Origin: an uncultured Emergencia sp.
GTDB lineage: Bacteria > Bacillota > Clostridia > Peptostreptococcales > Anaerovoracaceae
Direction of reading: 5' to 3'
Length of the DNA stretch: 64,000 nt
Assembly: GCA_904420065.1 (NCBI GenBank)
Contig: CAJFTU010000049.1
Location: forward strand, 1 to 64,000
The notes below the pieces were generated by a model, which saw only the letters and a list, made by a program, of their open reading frames with translations, made no database searches and was not told the DNA's origin. Positions 41,563 to 51,180 of the stretch are shown piece after piece. The position numbers and the translations under genes are program-made. Position 1 is the first letter of the stretch. Every line of letters starts with the position of its first letter.

Positions 41563-43778
41563 TGGAAGAAAAGCAGGGCGTTATCACGGACATCATCTTT
41601 CACAACGAGGAAAACGGCTATACCATCGCTGTTCTGGAGACGGAAGACGAGTATTTTACCGTGGTGGGAAGCCTTCCTTCCTGCAATAAGGGCGCGTGTT
41701 ACCGGCTTGAAGGAACCTTTAAAAATCATCCGGTCTACGGCGAGCAGTTTGTTTTTTCTGCCTTTGAGGAGATGCTGCCTACCGGAAGGGAAAATATAGA
41801 AAGCTTTCTCGCCTCCGGAGCCATTAAGGGCATAGGGGCGAAGACAGCAAGGGCCATCGTCGACCGCTTTGGGGATGCGACTCTTGAAGTCATAGAAAAG
41901 GAACCGCTCAGACTCGCTTCGGTGAGCGGAATCGGCGAGAAGAAAGCGGCGGCTATCGGAGAGGCTTTCGCCGCCCATCGGGAATTCGCCAATGTGTCGA
42001 TGTTTTTTCAGCAGTACGGCATTTCGGCCGATTATGCGCTGAAGCTGTATAAAAACTATGGGGCGGACGCTGTACCCCTGATCAGCGAGGATCCTTACAG
42101 GCTGGTCGAAGAGGTTCACGGCATAGGTTTTCGGAAAGCTGATGAAATCGCCGAGAAGATGGGCATAGAAAAAGAATGTCCATCCCGCGTGAAGAGCGGC
42201 ATTAAATACGGCCTGAACTATTACGCAGGAGAAGGAAATACATATGTTCCCAAGGATGAACTCTGCGAAAGGGTTGCTCAACTTCTGGATCTTTCGAGAG
42301 AACTGGTCTACGACAACCTGGTCGAGATGGCTTTCGAAGGACAGGTTCAGGTTGACGCGCTGAAAGGACAGACCGTGGTCTACCTCTACGCTTACTATTA
42401 TGCGGAGCAGAAGGTGTGCCAAAATATTGCCGCCATCAACGGCGCAGAGTTAAAAGGACTGTCTGTCGATGCTGACAGCATGATAAAAAAGACGGAGAGT
42501 GAAACGGGCATCGTGCTTTCAGATCAGCAGGCAGAGGCTGTGAAAAGTTCTCTCTCCTGCGGTCTGTCCGTCATTACCGGCGGTCCGGGAACGGGAAAGA
42601 CGACAATCATCAATACGTTGATCAACATATTTGAACAGAGCGGATTTAAGGTTGCCATTGCCGCTCCTACGGGCAGGGCGGCCAAGCGGATTACTGAAAC
42701 CAGCGGCCACTACGCGTCGACGATTCACAGGCTGCTGGAGTACTATTATTCAGAGGGTGAAGACGCGATGCGCTTCGGCAAGAACAGCGAGGACACGCTC
42801 AAATACGATGCGGTTATCGTCGACGAAGCGTCTATGATCGATCTCATGCTGATGCAGGGACTGACCGACGCGATAAAACCGGGAACCAGGCTGATTCTGG
42901 TAGGCGATTACGATCAGCTTCCATCCGTAGGGGCGGGCAATGTACTGCGGGATATCATCGAGAGTGAATATGCCCACACGGTAATTCTCAGAGAAATTTT
43001 CCGTCAGGCTGAAGAGAGCATGATCGTGGTCAACGCGCACCGGATAAACAGTGGTGAATATCCCTGTGTAAACAGCAGAGACAAGGACTTTTTCTTTATG
43101 GAAAGGCCGTCGGAACGAACGATTGTCAGTCTGATCCTCGAGCTGGTTAACCGGCGTCTTTCCGCCTATTACGAAGGAATCGTTCCGGTTCGGGATATAC
43201 AGGTGCTGACGCCGGTGCGAAGGGGAAATCTGGGCTGCATATCGCTGAACAAGCAGCTTCAGGAGACGCTCAATCCTCCGAGAGAGGATCTGAATGAGAA
43301 AAAGTTCGGAGAGAGGATCTTTCGCGAAAACGACAAAGTCATGCAGATACGCAACAATTATCAGCTTGGTTGGCGAAAGCGCAGGGATTTTTCTGAAGGA
43401 GAGGGTGTGTTTAACGGTGATGTGGGTTTCATCGAGAGAATCGACAAGGAGGCGGGCCAAATGACCGTGATCTTTGACGAGGACAAGTATGTAACCTACG
43501 ATTTTTCGCAGCTCGATGAGCTGGAGCTGGCCTATGCGATTACGGTTCACAAGAGCCAGGGAAGCGAGTTCCCCATTGTGGTCATGCCCGTATTTCAGTT
43601 TCCGCCTGTGCTGGCTACGCGAAATCTGCTCTATACCGCGGTAACCAGGGGTAAAAAGGTTGTCGTGCTGGTCGGATCTGAAGCAAGGATGAATGCCATG
43701 ATCGATAACAACCGGATAAAAATGCGGTATTCCGGATTAAAGTACCGATTGGAGGAACTCATGGAGGCAGGAAGATGA
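41550..43778 (+). CDS. recD2: RecD2-type SF1B DNA helicase
   Basis: 742 residues. N-terminal OB-like part, helix-hairpin-helix repeats (IKGIGAKTARAIVDRFG, VSGIGEKKAAAIGE, VHGIGFRKADEIAEK) and the helicase core: motif I GGPGTGKTT, motif II VIVDEASMIDL, GDYDQLPSVGAGNVL, and motif VI TAVTRGKK with KSQGSEFPIV. RecD2 unwinds DNA 5'-3' without RecBC and aids fork and mismatch processing. Overlaps cca and comF. Confidence 0.94.
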   Translation: MDKMMEEKQGVITDIIFHNEENGYTIAVLETEDEYFTVVGSLPSCNKGACYRLEGTFKNHPVYGEQFVFSAFEEMLPTGRENIESFLASGAIKGIGAKTARAIVDRFGDATLEVIEKEPLRLASVSGIGEKKAAAIGEAFAAHREFANVSMFFQQYGISADYALKLYKNYGADAVPLISEDPYRLVEEVHGIGFRKADEIAEKMGIEKECPSRVKSGIKYGLNYYAGEGNTYVPKDELCERVAQLLDLSRELVYDNLVEMAFEGQVQVDALKGQTVVYLYAYYYAEQKVCQNIAAINGAELKGLSVDADSMIKKTESETGIVLSDQQAEAVKSSLSCGLSVITGGPGTGKTTIINTLINIFEQSGFKVAIAAPTGRAAKRITETSGHYASTIHRLLEYYYSEGEDAMRFGKNSEDTLKYDAVIVDEASMIDLMLMQGLTDAIKPGTRLILVGDYDQLPSVGAGNVLRDIIESEYAHTVILREIFRQAEESMIVVNAHRINSGEYPCVNSRDKDFFFMERPSERTIVSLILELVNRRLSAYYEGIVPVRDIQVLTPVRRGNLGCISLNKQLQETLNPPREDLNEKKFGERIFRENDKVMQIRNNYQLGWRKRRDFSEGEGVFNGDVGFIERIDKEAGQMTVIFDEDKYVTYDFSQLDELELAYAITVHKSQGSEFPIVVMPVFQFPPVLATRNLLYTAVTRGKKVVVLVGSEARMNAMIDNNRIKMRYSGLKYRLEELMEAGR

Positions 43779-44437
43779 ATTTGAAAAAACTGACCGACAG
43801 AGGGCTGGATCTGCTCTATCCGCCGTCGCTGTACTGCAGCTGCTGTGGAAATCTGATCGATGAGAGCCGCACCTATAACCTTTGCGATCACTGCATGAGC
43901 CACATTCGGTGGGAAGGGGGCGAGCCTGAAGAGCGGGATGGAATGAAAGCCATATTCTGCACCCGGTACGGCATATATGAGCGGTCTCTGATCTTCGCGC
44001 TGAAATATAACGGAAAGAAGTATATTGCCAGAGATATTGCTGAGATTATGTCTGATCGGCTGTCCCTGGAAAATGCTGTTATCGACGCAGTTGTACCGGT
44101 GCCGCTGCATCCGGAAAAGGAAAAGCGAAGAGGTTTCAATCACGCGGCCCTGATCGGCCGCCATCTCGGAAGGAAGGTCGGCGCTCCGTGTATCGAGCAT
44201 GGTTTGCTGCGTACGGAGGACACTATGCCGATGCGGGGACTCAGCCCCGTCGAGAGGGAACTGAATGTAAAGGGAAAATTTATTGTGAACGAGAAATGGA
44301 CGGAGCAGATGAAGGAAAAGAAAATTCTGCTGATCGACGATTTCTATACCACGGGAAGCACGGCGAGAGAGTGTTTTCGCGCCATCGAGGCTGCCCGTCC
44401 CAAAGAGGTTTGGTTTATGGCCTTCGCGGTAAGATAG
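43775..44437 (+). CDS. comF: ComF family protein (zinc finger + phosphoribosyltransferase fold)
   Basis: 220 residues. N-terminal zinc finger YCSCCGNLIDESRTYNLCDHC (four Cys in two CxxC pairs), then a type I PRTase fold with VVPVPLHPEKEKRRGFNHAALIGRHLG and PRPP motif ILLIDDFYTTGST. Homologues assist DNA uptake or transformation-associated steps. Overlaps recD2 by ATGA. The raiA-motif RNA follows at once, as is usual in Bacillota. Confidence 0.93.
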   Translation: MNLKKLTDRGLDLLYPPSLYCSCCGNLIDESRTYNLCDHCMSHIRWEGGEPEERDGMKAIFCTRYGIYERSLIFALKYNGKKYIARDIAEIMSDRLSLENAVIDAVVPVPLHPEKEKRRGFNHAALIGRHLGRKVGAPCIEHGLLRTEDTMPMRGLSPVERELNVKGKFIVNEKWTEQMKEKKILLIDDFYTTGSTARECFRAIEAARPKEVWFMAFAVR

Positions 44438-44442
44438 AAAGG

Positions 44443-44634
44443 CGACGGTATTGCAGTTGTCTGGGTCTGTGGTTGAAAATCCATGCCAGTTACGGGCAAA
44501 AGGATCCACGTAAGCTGTTCCGCGGGACGCGGCAGTGATCATGGCGTAGCTTAGATGTAAGTCCTCGGGAAAATCCCGGAAAAGGCAAGTGTGGGGGCAA
44601 AGACCAGGTCAGCCAGACAACTGCAATGCCGTCG
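44443..44634 (+). ncRNA. raiA-motif structured RNA
   Basis: No ORF fits here, but the 192-base segment is closed by a 22-bp helix: CGACGGTATTGCAGTTGTCT at 44443 onward pairs with its complement ending at 44634, with one G-U pair. Inside are further hairpins (CTCGGGAAAATCCCGG, CCGCGGGACGCGG). Its place between comF and hpf/raiA is exactly that of the raiA-motif RNA of Bacillota and Actinomycetota, an abundant trans-acting RNA reported to affect sporulation and aggregation in Clostridium acetobutylicum. Identification rests on synteny and shape, not on a covariance search. Confidence 0.85.
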
Positions 44635-44722
44635 AGCATTTCTTCAGTCGTTTTAATGTTAAACAGATGTAAAAACATCACATAAATATCGGCAAATTAT
44701 CATATGAATTTTTCGGAAACCA

Positions 44723-44731
44723 TGGTATAAT
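44723..44731 (+). promoter_or_regulatory. extended -10 promoter of hpf
   Basis: TGGTATAAT, with TATAAT at 44726-44731; the -35 is weak. The hpf start codon follows 57 bases later. Confidence 0.6.
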
Positions 44732-44787
44732 CGTATTAACAAAAACTTATGGCCAGGAGGCCCTGAGGTAACAAAGGAGGTCATCAA

Positions 44788-45315
44788 ATGAAGGTAAACA
44801 TTACGGGTAAAAACTTCAATACCTACAAACATTTGCAGGATACCATGGAGAAAAAGTTTGATAAGCTGGGCAAGTATTTTTCAGATGATATTACTGTAAA
44901 TGTAGTATTATCTCAGGAAAGAGGCAGAGACAAGATCGAAGCGACAATAAATGCCAAAGGCGCCGTTTTCAGGGGTGAAGAGGTTGTCTCGGATATTTAT
45001 GAGGGAATCGACCGGGTGGTAGACAAACTGTCCAGCCAGATGTCCCGGTTTAAGGGCAAGCTGCAGAAGCGGTACAACGACAATAAATCCGTAAGATTTG
45101 AAGGACTGCCGGAGATGGAGGAAGAAGTTGAAGAGGTCAAGATCGTCCGCACGAAGAAATTCGAGCTCAGACCGATGACGGTCGAAGAGGCGGTTCTGGA
45201 GATGGAGATGCTTCAGCATAGCTTCTTTGTATTTCTGGACATGGAGACGGACAGCGTCAATGTCGTTTACAGAAGAAAGGACGGAAATTACGGAGTTTTA
45301 GAAACCACATATTAG
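44788..45315 (+). CDS. hpf: ribosome hibernation-promoting factor, long form
   Basis: 175 residues. N-terminal S30AE/YfiA domain (1-100: NITGKNFNTYKHLQDTMEKK, VNVVLSQERGRDKIEATINA) binds the 30S decoding region. The C-terminal dimerisation domain (KKFELRPMTVEEAVLEMEML, SVNVVYRRKDGNYGVLE) makes 100S ribosome dimers in resting cells. Ribosome site AAAGGAGG, own promoter, terminator at 45322. The neighbouring raiA-motif RNA may act in the same growth transition. Confidence 0.95.
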   Translation: MKVNITGKNFNTYKHLQDTMEKKFDKLGKYFSDDITVNVVLSQERGRDKIEATINAKGAVFRGEEVVSDIYEGIDRVVDKLSSQMSRFKGKLQKRYNDNKSVRFEGLPEMEEEVEEVKIVRTKKFELRPMTVEEAVLEMEMLQHSFFVFLDMETDSVNVVYRRKDGNYGVLETTY

Positions 45316-45321
45316 CATATC

Positions 45322-45350
45322 GGGCCGCCCTTTAAGGGGCGGCTCATTTT
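45322..45350 (+). terminator. rho-independent terminator after hpf
   Basis: GGGCCGCCC pairs with GGGGCGGCTC around TTTAA, followed by ATTTT. Confidence 0.75.
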
Positions 45351-45418
45351 ACGCTATCCCCCTTGAATTTTTAGATTTTTTCCTGTAAAATTAACATAAT
45401 ATGTATAAGGGGAATTCT

Positions 45419-46264
45419 ATGGAACGTTTTTTTGATAATATTTTTTCAAGTATTGGGATCAATGACATATTTGACATTTTAATCATATCGTTTATTGTAT
45501 ATAAGATACTCGGATTTATCCAGGAGACGAGAGCGCAGCAGTTGGTAAAAGGGCTGCTCATGTTAGTTGCGGCTTTTTTTCTGTCCGACGTGCTGAATTT
45601 ATATGCTCTGAACTGGATTCTGCGTCAGACCATGACTTTGGGCGTCATTGCGCTGGTCGTTGTATTTCAGCCTGAGCTGCGCAGAGGACTTGAGTATGTT
45701 GGAAGAAGCAAAATCGTTAAAGCGCCTTTCGGACAGCTGGACAAAGAAAAGGCAAAGAATATCACTGACGAGTTCGTCAAGGCAGTGGAATCCTTTTCCA
45801 GCACCAGGACCGGCGCTCTTATTATATTGGAAAGAGAAACCTCGCTTACCGATATCGCAGAGACCGGTACAGTGATCGAAGCGGATATTTCCGCCCAGCT
45901 TCTCGGTAATATTTTCTACGAAGGAGCTCCCCTTCACGACGGCGCGGTAATCATCAGAGGCGACCAGATCTTTGCCGCCGGCTGTGTCTTGCCGCTGACG
46001 GAAAATAAAGATCTCAACAAGAGTCTGGGAACCAGGCATCGGGCGGGCATAGGCATTACGGAGAATTCCGATGCCATCGCCATGATTGTCAGCGAAGAAA
46101 CCGGGATCATTTCCATGGCCATAGACGGAAAGCTGACCAGATTTTTGGATACAAAGACGGTGGAAAAAACGCTTCTGAATCTTTATATCACCGACAGCGA
46201 CGACAATTCGTTTAAGTTCAGCAGAATTTTTGAAAAAATAGGGGGAAGGAAAGATGCTAAGTAA
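45419..46264 (+). CDS. cdaA: diadenylate cyclase CdaA
   Basis: 281 residues. Three N-terminal membrane helices (to about residue 85) are followed by the DAC domain with GAPLHDGAVIIRG (DGA) and GTRHRAGIGITE (RHR). It makes c-di-AMP from two ATP at the membrane. ATG 45419 is preferred (AAGGGG 6-7 bases upstream) over ATG 45401. It overlaps cdaR by 11 bases, giving the classic cdaA-cdaR-glmM order. Confidence 0.95.
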   Translation: MERFFDNIFSSIGINDIFDILIISFIVYKILGFIQETRAQQLVKGLLMLVAAFFLSDVLNLYALNWILRQTMTLGVIALVVVFQPELRRGLEYVGRSKIVKAPFGQLDKEKAKNITDEFVKAVESFSSTRTGALIILERETSLTDIAETGTVIEADISAQLLGNIFYEGAPLHDGAVIIRGDQIFAAGCVLPLTENKDLNKSLGTRHRAGIGITENSDAIAMIVSEETGIISMAIDGKLTRFLDTKTVEKTLLNLYITDSDDNSFKFSRIFEKIGGRKDAK

Positions 46265-47444
46265 CAAGAGATTTACGATCATCCTTTCCCTTGTTATTGC
46301 GATTTGCATATGGGGATACGTGATTGGGGAGACAAACCCTGTAGATACGCGGACTTTTCGCAGCGTACCGATTCAGTTGGTCAATGAAGAATCTCTTCAG
46401 GAAAAAGGTCTCGCTGTACTGGAAACCAGCGACACGGAAATGAATATTACGATTATCGGAACGAGAGCGGACATCAGCAGTATATCGGAACGAGAGATTG
46501 CGGCAACGGTCAACTTGGCAGATGCGGCAAAGGGCGAAAACGAACTGAAGATAGATCTTCATATTCCGGATAGCGTGGAGATAGAGAACAAGAGTCTGAA
46601 TAAGATTACGGTAATTGTTGAAGAAAGCCGATCGAAAAAAGTGGATGTAGAGGTGGATTATCAGGGAAGTTTTGCGGAAGATGAGGAACCGATTACCGTT
46701 GATATGAGCAGAGAATCCGTGGTTGTCAGTGGACCTGTTTCTCAGGTTGACAAGGTTTCTTACGTGAGAGCCGTGGTGGGAGCCGGAAAGGTTACCGACC
46801 AGCCGGAGTCGATTAAATGCGGCTTGACTCCTGTAAACAAGTCCGGAGCTGAAGTGAAGAGTGTGAATCTCTCGGCACAGTCCGTCACAGTGACAGCCGA
46901 GTTGGCGAAGACCAAAACGGTGCCTCTTGATGTGCCGGTTGTAGACAACAGCAGCGACCTCTATACAAGGAATGTATCGGCGCCGGAAGAGATTACGATC
47001 AAAGGCCGGAGCAGCGATCTTGAGGCGATTGACTCCATATCCGCGCAGTCTGTGGATATTTCTGACATCACGGAGAACACGAGCATTACCCTGACGCCGA
47101 TTCTCCCGGAGAATGTCCAGGTGTCTTCCAAGTCATCCGAGCTAACGGCGACGGTTACTGTGGAGCCGCCGGAGTCCAGGAAATTTACATTCAGCGGATC
47201 CAATGTGGAAATAACCGGACTGGGAGACGAGCTGAGCGCCGATGTGCGGACGGATAGTATAACCGTTACGCTGACCGGCAGAAAAGAAGATATCGATAAA
47301 ATAGCGGAAACGGATTTCAATTTGACGATTAGCGTAAGCGGACTTCAGGCAGGCAGTCATCAGGTAGAACTGCGGGTAGAATGCAGCGGCAGCTATTCGG
47401 AGATCAGTGTTAATCCGGATAAAATCAGAGTTATCATAGAATAA
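46254..47444 (+). CDS. cdaR: CdaR/YbbR-domain regulator of CdaA
   Basis: 396 residues. One membrane anchor (FTIILSLVIAICIWGYVI) and four YbbR-type beta repeats outside the membrane; recurring forms are SVPIQLVNEE, VDVEVDYQGSF, VPLDVPVVDN and final ISVNPDKIRVIIE. It modulates CdaA activity through membrane contact. Encoded in the overlapping frame with cdaA and 10 bases before glmM. Confidence 0.92.
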   Translation: MLSNKRFTIILSLVIAICIWGYVIGETNPVDTRTFRSVPIQLVNEESLQEKGLAVLETSDTEMNITIIGTRADISSISEREIAATVNLADAAKGENELKIDLHIPDSVEIENKSLNKITVIVEESRSKKVDVEVDYQGSFAEDEEPITVDMSRESVVVSGPVSQVDKVSYVRAVVGAGKVTDQPESIKCGLTPVNKSGAEVKSVNLSAQSVTVTAELAKTKTVPLDVPVVDNSSDLYTRNVSAPEEITIKGRSSDLEAIDSISAQSVDISDITENTSITLTPILPENVQVSSKSSELTATVTVEPPESRKFTFSGSNVEITGLGDELSADVRTDSITVTLTGRKEDIDKIAETDFNLTISVSGLQAGSHQVELRVECSGSYSEISVNPDKIRVIIE

Positions 47445-47454
47445 AGAGGTGTGT

Positions 47455-48807
47455 ATGGGAAGATTATTTGGTACTGACGGTGTCAGAGGGATTGCCAATT
47501 CCGAGCTGACTCCTGAACTGGCTTTTCATTTGGGTAAGGCAGGTGCCTATGTCCTGCGAAAGGAGAATAAGCGGCCTGTCTTTGTGATCGGAAAGGATAC
47601 GAGGGTATCGGGCGACATGCTGGAAAACGCCCTGACGGCAGGAATTCTTGCCGTAGGGGGAAATGTGATCAAAGCCGGAGTAATTCCTACCCCTGCTGTG
47701 GCATATCTGGTCAGGTATTACAAAGCCGATGCAGGAATTGTCATTTCCGCATCCCACAATTCCTTTGAATACAATGGGATCAAATTCTTTAACAGTGAAG
47801 GATTCAAACTGGATGACGCGCTGGAGGAAAAGATAGAAGATATCATCATTCGCGATATCGATCCCAACAGTCACATGACCGGAGAAGAGTTGGGCAGATG
47901 CCTGGATGGGGAAGAAGACGCAGAGGATCTTTACTGCCGTTTTCTTCTCTCGACTATGGATCTGCGCCTGGACGGTATGAAAGTGGTGTTGGACTGTGCC
48001 AATGGAGCGGCGTACAGGACTGCTCCGAGAGTATATCGAGAGTTGGGCGCCGAAGTCATCGTCATCGGCTGTGAACCGGATGGAATGAATATAAACGACA
48101 AGATCGGTTCGACTCATCCGGAGAAGCTCCAGCAAAAAGTAGTGGAGGAAAAAGCGGATATCGGTCTGGCTTTTGACGGGGACGCGGACAGACTGATCGT
48201 AGTTGACGAAAAAGGGTTGGTCATCGACGGTGATAAGACGATCTGTATATGCGCCAAGATGCTCAAAGAAGCCGGCAGGCTTGCGGAAAACAAAGTAACC
48301 GCTACGGTGATGAGCAATATCGGGTTTCATCGGTACATCGAGGATGTCGTAGAAGCGGAGGTGGAGACCACTGCCGTAGGGGACAGATACGTCCTGGAGT
48401 CCATGCTGAAGACCGGATGCGTAATAGGCGGAGAGCAGTCGGGACACATCATTTTCCGCGAGTATACGACTACCGGAGACGGAACTCTGTCTTCTCTGCA
48501 GTTTGTGAAAGCCGTCCTGTGCTCAGGTAAAAAGCCGTCTGCGCTTTCGGCGGAGATCAGAATATTCCCGCAGGTACTGGAAAACGCCAGAGTTGCCAAT
48601 GAAAATAAAAAGCTTTACATGGAAGACGAAGAAGTAAAACAGGCCGTTGCGGATGTTGAACGGGAAATTGGAGATACGGGACGGGTGCTGATCCGCCCGT
48701 CAGGGACGGAGCCTTTGATCAGAGTGATGATTGAAGGGGACGATATAGAGAAGATTCACCGGCTGGCTCAGGAGCTGGCAGATATGATCAGCCGGAAATT
48801 CAGCTGA
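47455..48807 (+). CDS. glmM: phosphoglucosamine mutase
   Basis: 450 residues. N-terminal RLFGTDGVRGIAN, phospho-Ser loop GIVISASHNSFEYNGIKFF, magnesium loop FDGDADR, sugar loop GEQSGHIIF and phosphate loop RPSGTEPLIRVM. It converts glucosamine-6-P to glucosamine-1-P for UDP-GlcNAc. GlmM can also restrain CdaA in Bacillota, explaining the operon. ATG 47455 follows AAAGAGG; a GTG two codons earlier is an alternative. Confidence 0.96.
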   Translation: MGRLFGTDGVRGIANSELTPELAFHLGKAGAYVLRKENKRPVFVIGKDTRVSGDMLENALTAGILAVGGNVIKAGVIPTPAVAYLVRYYKADAGIVISASHNSFEYNGIKFFNSEGFKLDDALEEKIEDIIIRDIDPNSHMTGEELGRCLDGEEDAEDLYCRFLLSTMDLRLDGMKVVLDCANGAAYRTAPRVYRELGAEVIVIGCEPDGMNINDKIGSTHPEKLQQKVVEEKADIGLAFDGDADRLIVVDEKGLVIDGDKTICICAKMLKEAGRLAENKVTATVMSNIGFHRYIEDVVEAEVETTAVGDRYVLESMLKTGCVIGGEQSGHIIFREYTTTGDGTLSSLQFVKAVLCSGKKPSALSAEIRIFPQVLENARVANENKKLYMEDEEVKQAVADVEREIGDTGRVLIRPSGTEPLIRVMIEGDDIEKIHRLAQELADMISRKFS

Positions 48808-48830
48808 AGAGGGGAAAGAGAGGCTTACTT

Positions 48831-50660
48831 ATGTGTGGAATCGTAGGATATACAGGTCACGATAATGCGCGCGACATTATCATAGATGGATTGAAAAAGC
48901 TGGAGTACAGAGGATACGACTCAGCAGGAATAGCCCTTTTGTCAAAAGGGGAGCTGATCGTCCGCAAGCAAAAGGGGAAGATCGTCAATCTGGAAAAAGA
49001 AATAGCGGATGAAAACCTGCAGGGAACTACGGGGATCGGTCACACCCGATGGGCTACCCACGGTGTTCCTTCGGATCTGAATGCCCATCCGCATACCAAT
49101 GAGGACGGAACCATCGCCATCGTCCATAACGGGATTGTGGAAAACTACATGGATCTGAGAAAATGGCTGATCGAGGAGCATCACGTATCGTTTAGGACGG
49201 ATACCGATTCGGAAGTCATTGCCCATCTGATCAGTGTGCTCAATGAAGGAAATCTGGAAGACGCTGTTTTGGCGGCAGTAAAAATGATGAAGGGGGCGTA
49301 CGCTTTCGCGGCGATCTCTAAAAGCGAACCGGGAAAGATCGTTGCCTTTCGGAAGGATGCACCATTGATTGCAGGTCTGGGCAAGGGCTGCAATTTCATT
49401 GCGTCGGATATTCCGGCTCTTTTAAAGTACCTTAACAAGATCTATCTGATCGAAAACGGAGAACTGGTGATTTGCACCCCGGAGCAGATACAGATTTTGG
49501 ATCAGCAGAAGCAGCCGGTCAAACGGGATGTGCTGCAGGTGACCTGGAGTCTTGAGGATGCAGAGAAGGAAGGGTACGAGCATTTCATGCTCAAGGAGAT
49601 ACACGAGCAGCCTAAAGCCATCAGAGAGACCCTGATGCGGCGGCTCGACGAGAGAGGAAAAGTAAAGCTGGATGGGATCTCTCTGACTTTGGAGGATCTG
49701 GAAAGGTTTAATAAGATATATATCGTAGCCTGCGGAACCGCATATCATGCCGGACTTGTGGGCAAATACATCATCGAGAAGATGGCGAGAATACCCGTGG
49801 AGGTGGACGTTGCGTCAGAGTTCAGGTACAGAGATCCTTTTGTAGACGATAAGACGTTGTTCATCGCCATCAGCCAGTCCGGGGAGACCCTGGATACCCT
49901 GGCTGCGCTCCGGGAAGCAAAGCGGAAGGGCGCCAGAGTTCTCTCAGTGGTCAATGTGGTCGGAAGTTCGGTAGCCAGAGAGTCCGACGATGTGTTCTAC
50001 ACCTGGGCGGGACCGGAGATTGCCGTGGCATCGACGAAAGCCTATACGACACAGCTGATCTGCCTGTATCTGATCGGTTTGTACATGGGCGATCTACGCG
50101 GAACGATCAGCGACAGCTACTACCACAGTGTTTTACAAGAATTGAAGGCTGTACCGGAAAAGGTCAGCGCAATTATCGAACGGGCGAATGAGATAGAAGA
50201 ACTGGCCAAATATCTTTACAATCGGGATCAGGTGTTCTTCATCGGCCGAGGAACCGATTCTGCCGTGGCTTACGAAGGATCCTTGAAGCTGAAAGAAGTC
50301 TCCTACATCAATTCCTTTGCCATAGCGGCAGGAGAACTGAAACATGGAACCATCGCTCTGATGGAGCCGGAAACCATAGTTATCGCCCTCGCCACGCAGG
50401 ACGCCCTGTTCGATAAGATGTATTCCAATATCGTTGAGGTTAAGGCCAGATTGGCTCATGTCGTATCCATAGCCAAGGAAGGTAATGATAGAATCGGCCA
50501 GGAGAGTACGGAAGTGATCTTCATACCTGAGTGCATCGACGAGGTAACGCCGCTGTTGTCCGTTATTCCTCTTCAGCTTTTTGCTTACTATGTTGCCCGT
50601 GAAAGAGGCGAAGACATAGATAAGCCGAGAAATCTGGCTAAAAGCGTTACGGTGGAATAG
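48831..50660 (+). CDS. glmS: glutamine-fructose-6-phosphate aminotransferase
   Basis: 609 residues. Cys2 (MCGIVGYTG) is the glutaminase nucleophile. Two SIS domains follow (IYIVACGTAYHAGL, ISQSGETLDTLAALREAKRKG; VFFIGRGTDSAVAYEGSLKLKE) and the tail ends RNLAKSVTVE. It makes glucosamine-6-P. It lies 23 bases after glmM, leaving no room for the glmS ribozyme that often controls this gene in Bacillota. Control probably comes from the cda operon promoter or from proteins. Confidence 0.97.
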   Translation: MCGIVGYTGHDNARDIIIDGLKKLEYRGYDSAGIALLSKGELIVRKQKGKIVNLEKEIADENLQGTTGIGHTRWATHGVPSDLNAHPHTNEDGTIAIVHNGIVENYMDLRKWLIEEHHVSFRTDTDSEVIAHLISVLNEGNLEDAVLAAVKMMKGAYAFAAISKSEPGKIVAFRKDAPLIAGLGKGCNFIASDIPALLKYLNKIYLIENGELVICTPEQIQILDQQKQPVKRDVLQVTWSLEDAEKEGYEHFMLKEIHEQPKAIRETLMRRLDERGKVKLDGISLTLEDLERFNKIYIVACGTAYHAGLVGKYIIEKMARIPVEVDVASEFRYRDPFVDDKTLFIAISQSGETLDTLAALREAKRKGARVLSVVNVVGSSVARESDDVFYTWAGPEIAVASTKAYTTQLICLYLIGLYMGDLRGTISDSYYHSVLQELKAVPEKVSAIIERANEIEELAKYLYNRDQVFFIGRGTDSAVAYEGSLKLKEVSYINSFAIAAGELKHGTIALMEPETIVIALATQDALFDKMYSNIVEVKARLAHVVSIAKEGNDRIGQESTEVIFIPECIDEVTPLLSVIPLQLFAYYVARERGEDIDKPRNLAKSVTVE

Positions 50661-50676
50661 GAGACGGACAGACAGG

Positions 50677-51180
50677 ATGAAAGGTGATTTTTTTAAAATA
50701 GTCATCATGCTCATTGCGATTTCCCTGCTGATGGCTCTTACCAGCTGCGGTACGAAGATTAAGATTGTCGTTTCACTGGTTGGTCAGGATTTTATGGATT
50801 CGAGAATCAGACAGGAAGTCTTAGTCGAACGGGAATCGCTGATAAAAGGTTCCAGCAGAGCGGAACTCTATCTTCGTGCGGTGAACAAGATGAAAGAAGG
50901 AAAGGTGACGGATGCAGAAGGGCTGACGACGGCCTTTAAGAAAGATTTTAGAGTTAATAATGTTACAGAAGACAACGGCACGGCCGTTGTGGATTTTTCC
51001 AGCAAAAATCTGTCCGGCAGCGAGACGGTGGAAAAAATGCTGATTTCACAGATTGTCAATACGCTGATAAAATCGTTTGACGAAATACAGGCGGTTTCTT
51101 TTACGGTGGACGGCGATGAGGCTGAAACGCTGATGGGTCATGTAGATATTACCCGAAGTTTTTCGGTGCCGATTCTGTAA
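50677..51180 (+). CDS. GerMN-domain lipoprotein
   Basis: 167 residues. Lipobox LLMALTSCG (Cys24) after a hydrophobic signal marks it as a lipoprotein. The rest is a GerMN domain: SSRAELYLRAVNKMKEGK, GTAVVDFSSKNLSGSETVE and AVSFTVDGDEAETLMGHVDIT. GerM in Bacillus supports engulfment and germination; many clostridial GerMN lipoproteins have unknown roles. Starts 16 bases after glmS, so it is likely cotranscribed. Confidence 0.82.
   Translation: MKGDFFKIVIMLIAISLLMALTSCGTKIKIVVSLVGQDFMDSRIRQEVLVERESLIKGSSRAELYLRAVNKMKEGKVTDAEGLTTAFKKDFRVNNVTEDNGTAVVDFSSKNLSGSETVEKMLISQIVNTLIKSFDEIQAVSFTVDGDEAETLMGHVDITRSFSVPIL

Noticed and set aside
44438-44700. tRNA or cobalamin riboswitch in the comF-hpf gap
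   Set aside because: No cloverleaf or B12-box pairing fits. The 22-bp closing helix and the synteny point to the raiA-motif RNA.
48808-48830. glmS ribozyme expected upstream of glmS
   Set aside because: The gap is only 23 bases, far too short for the ribozyme core.
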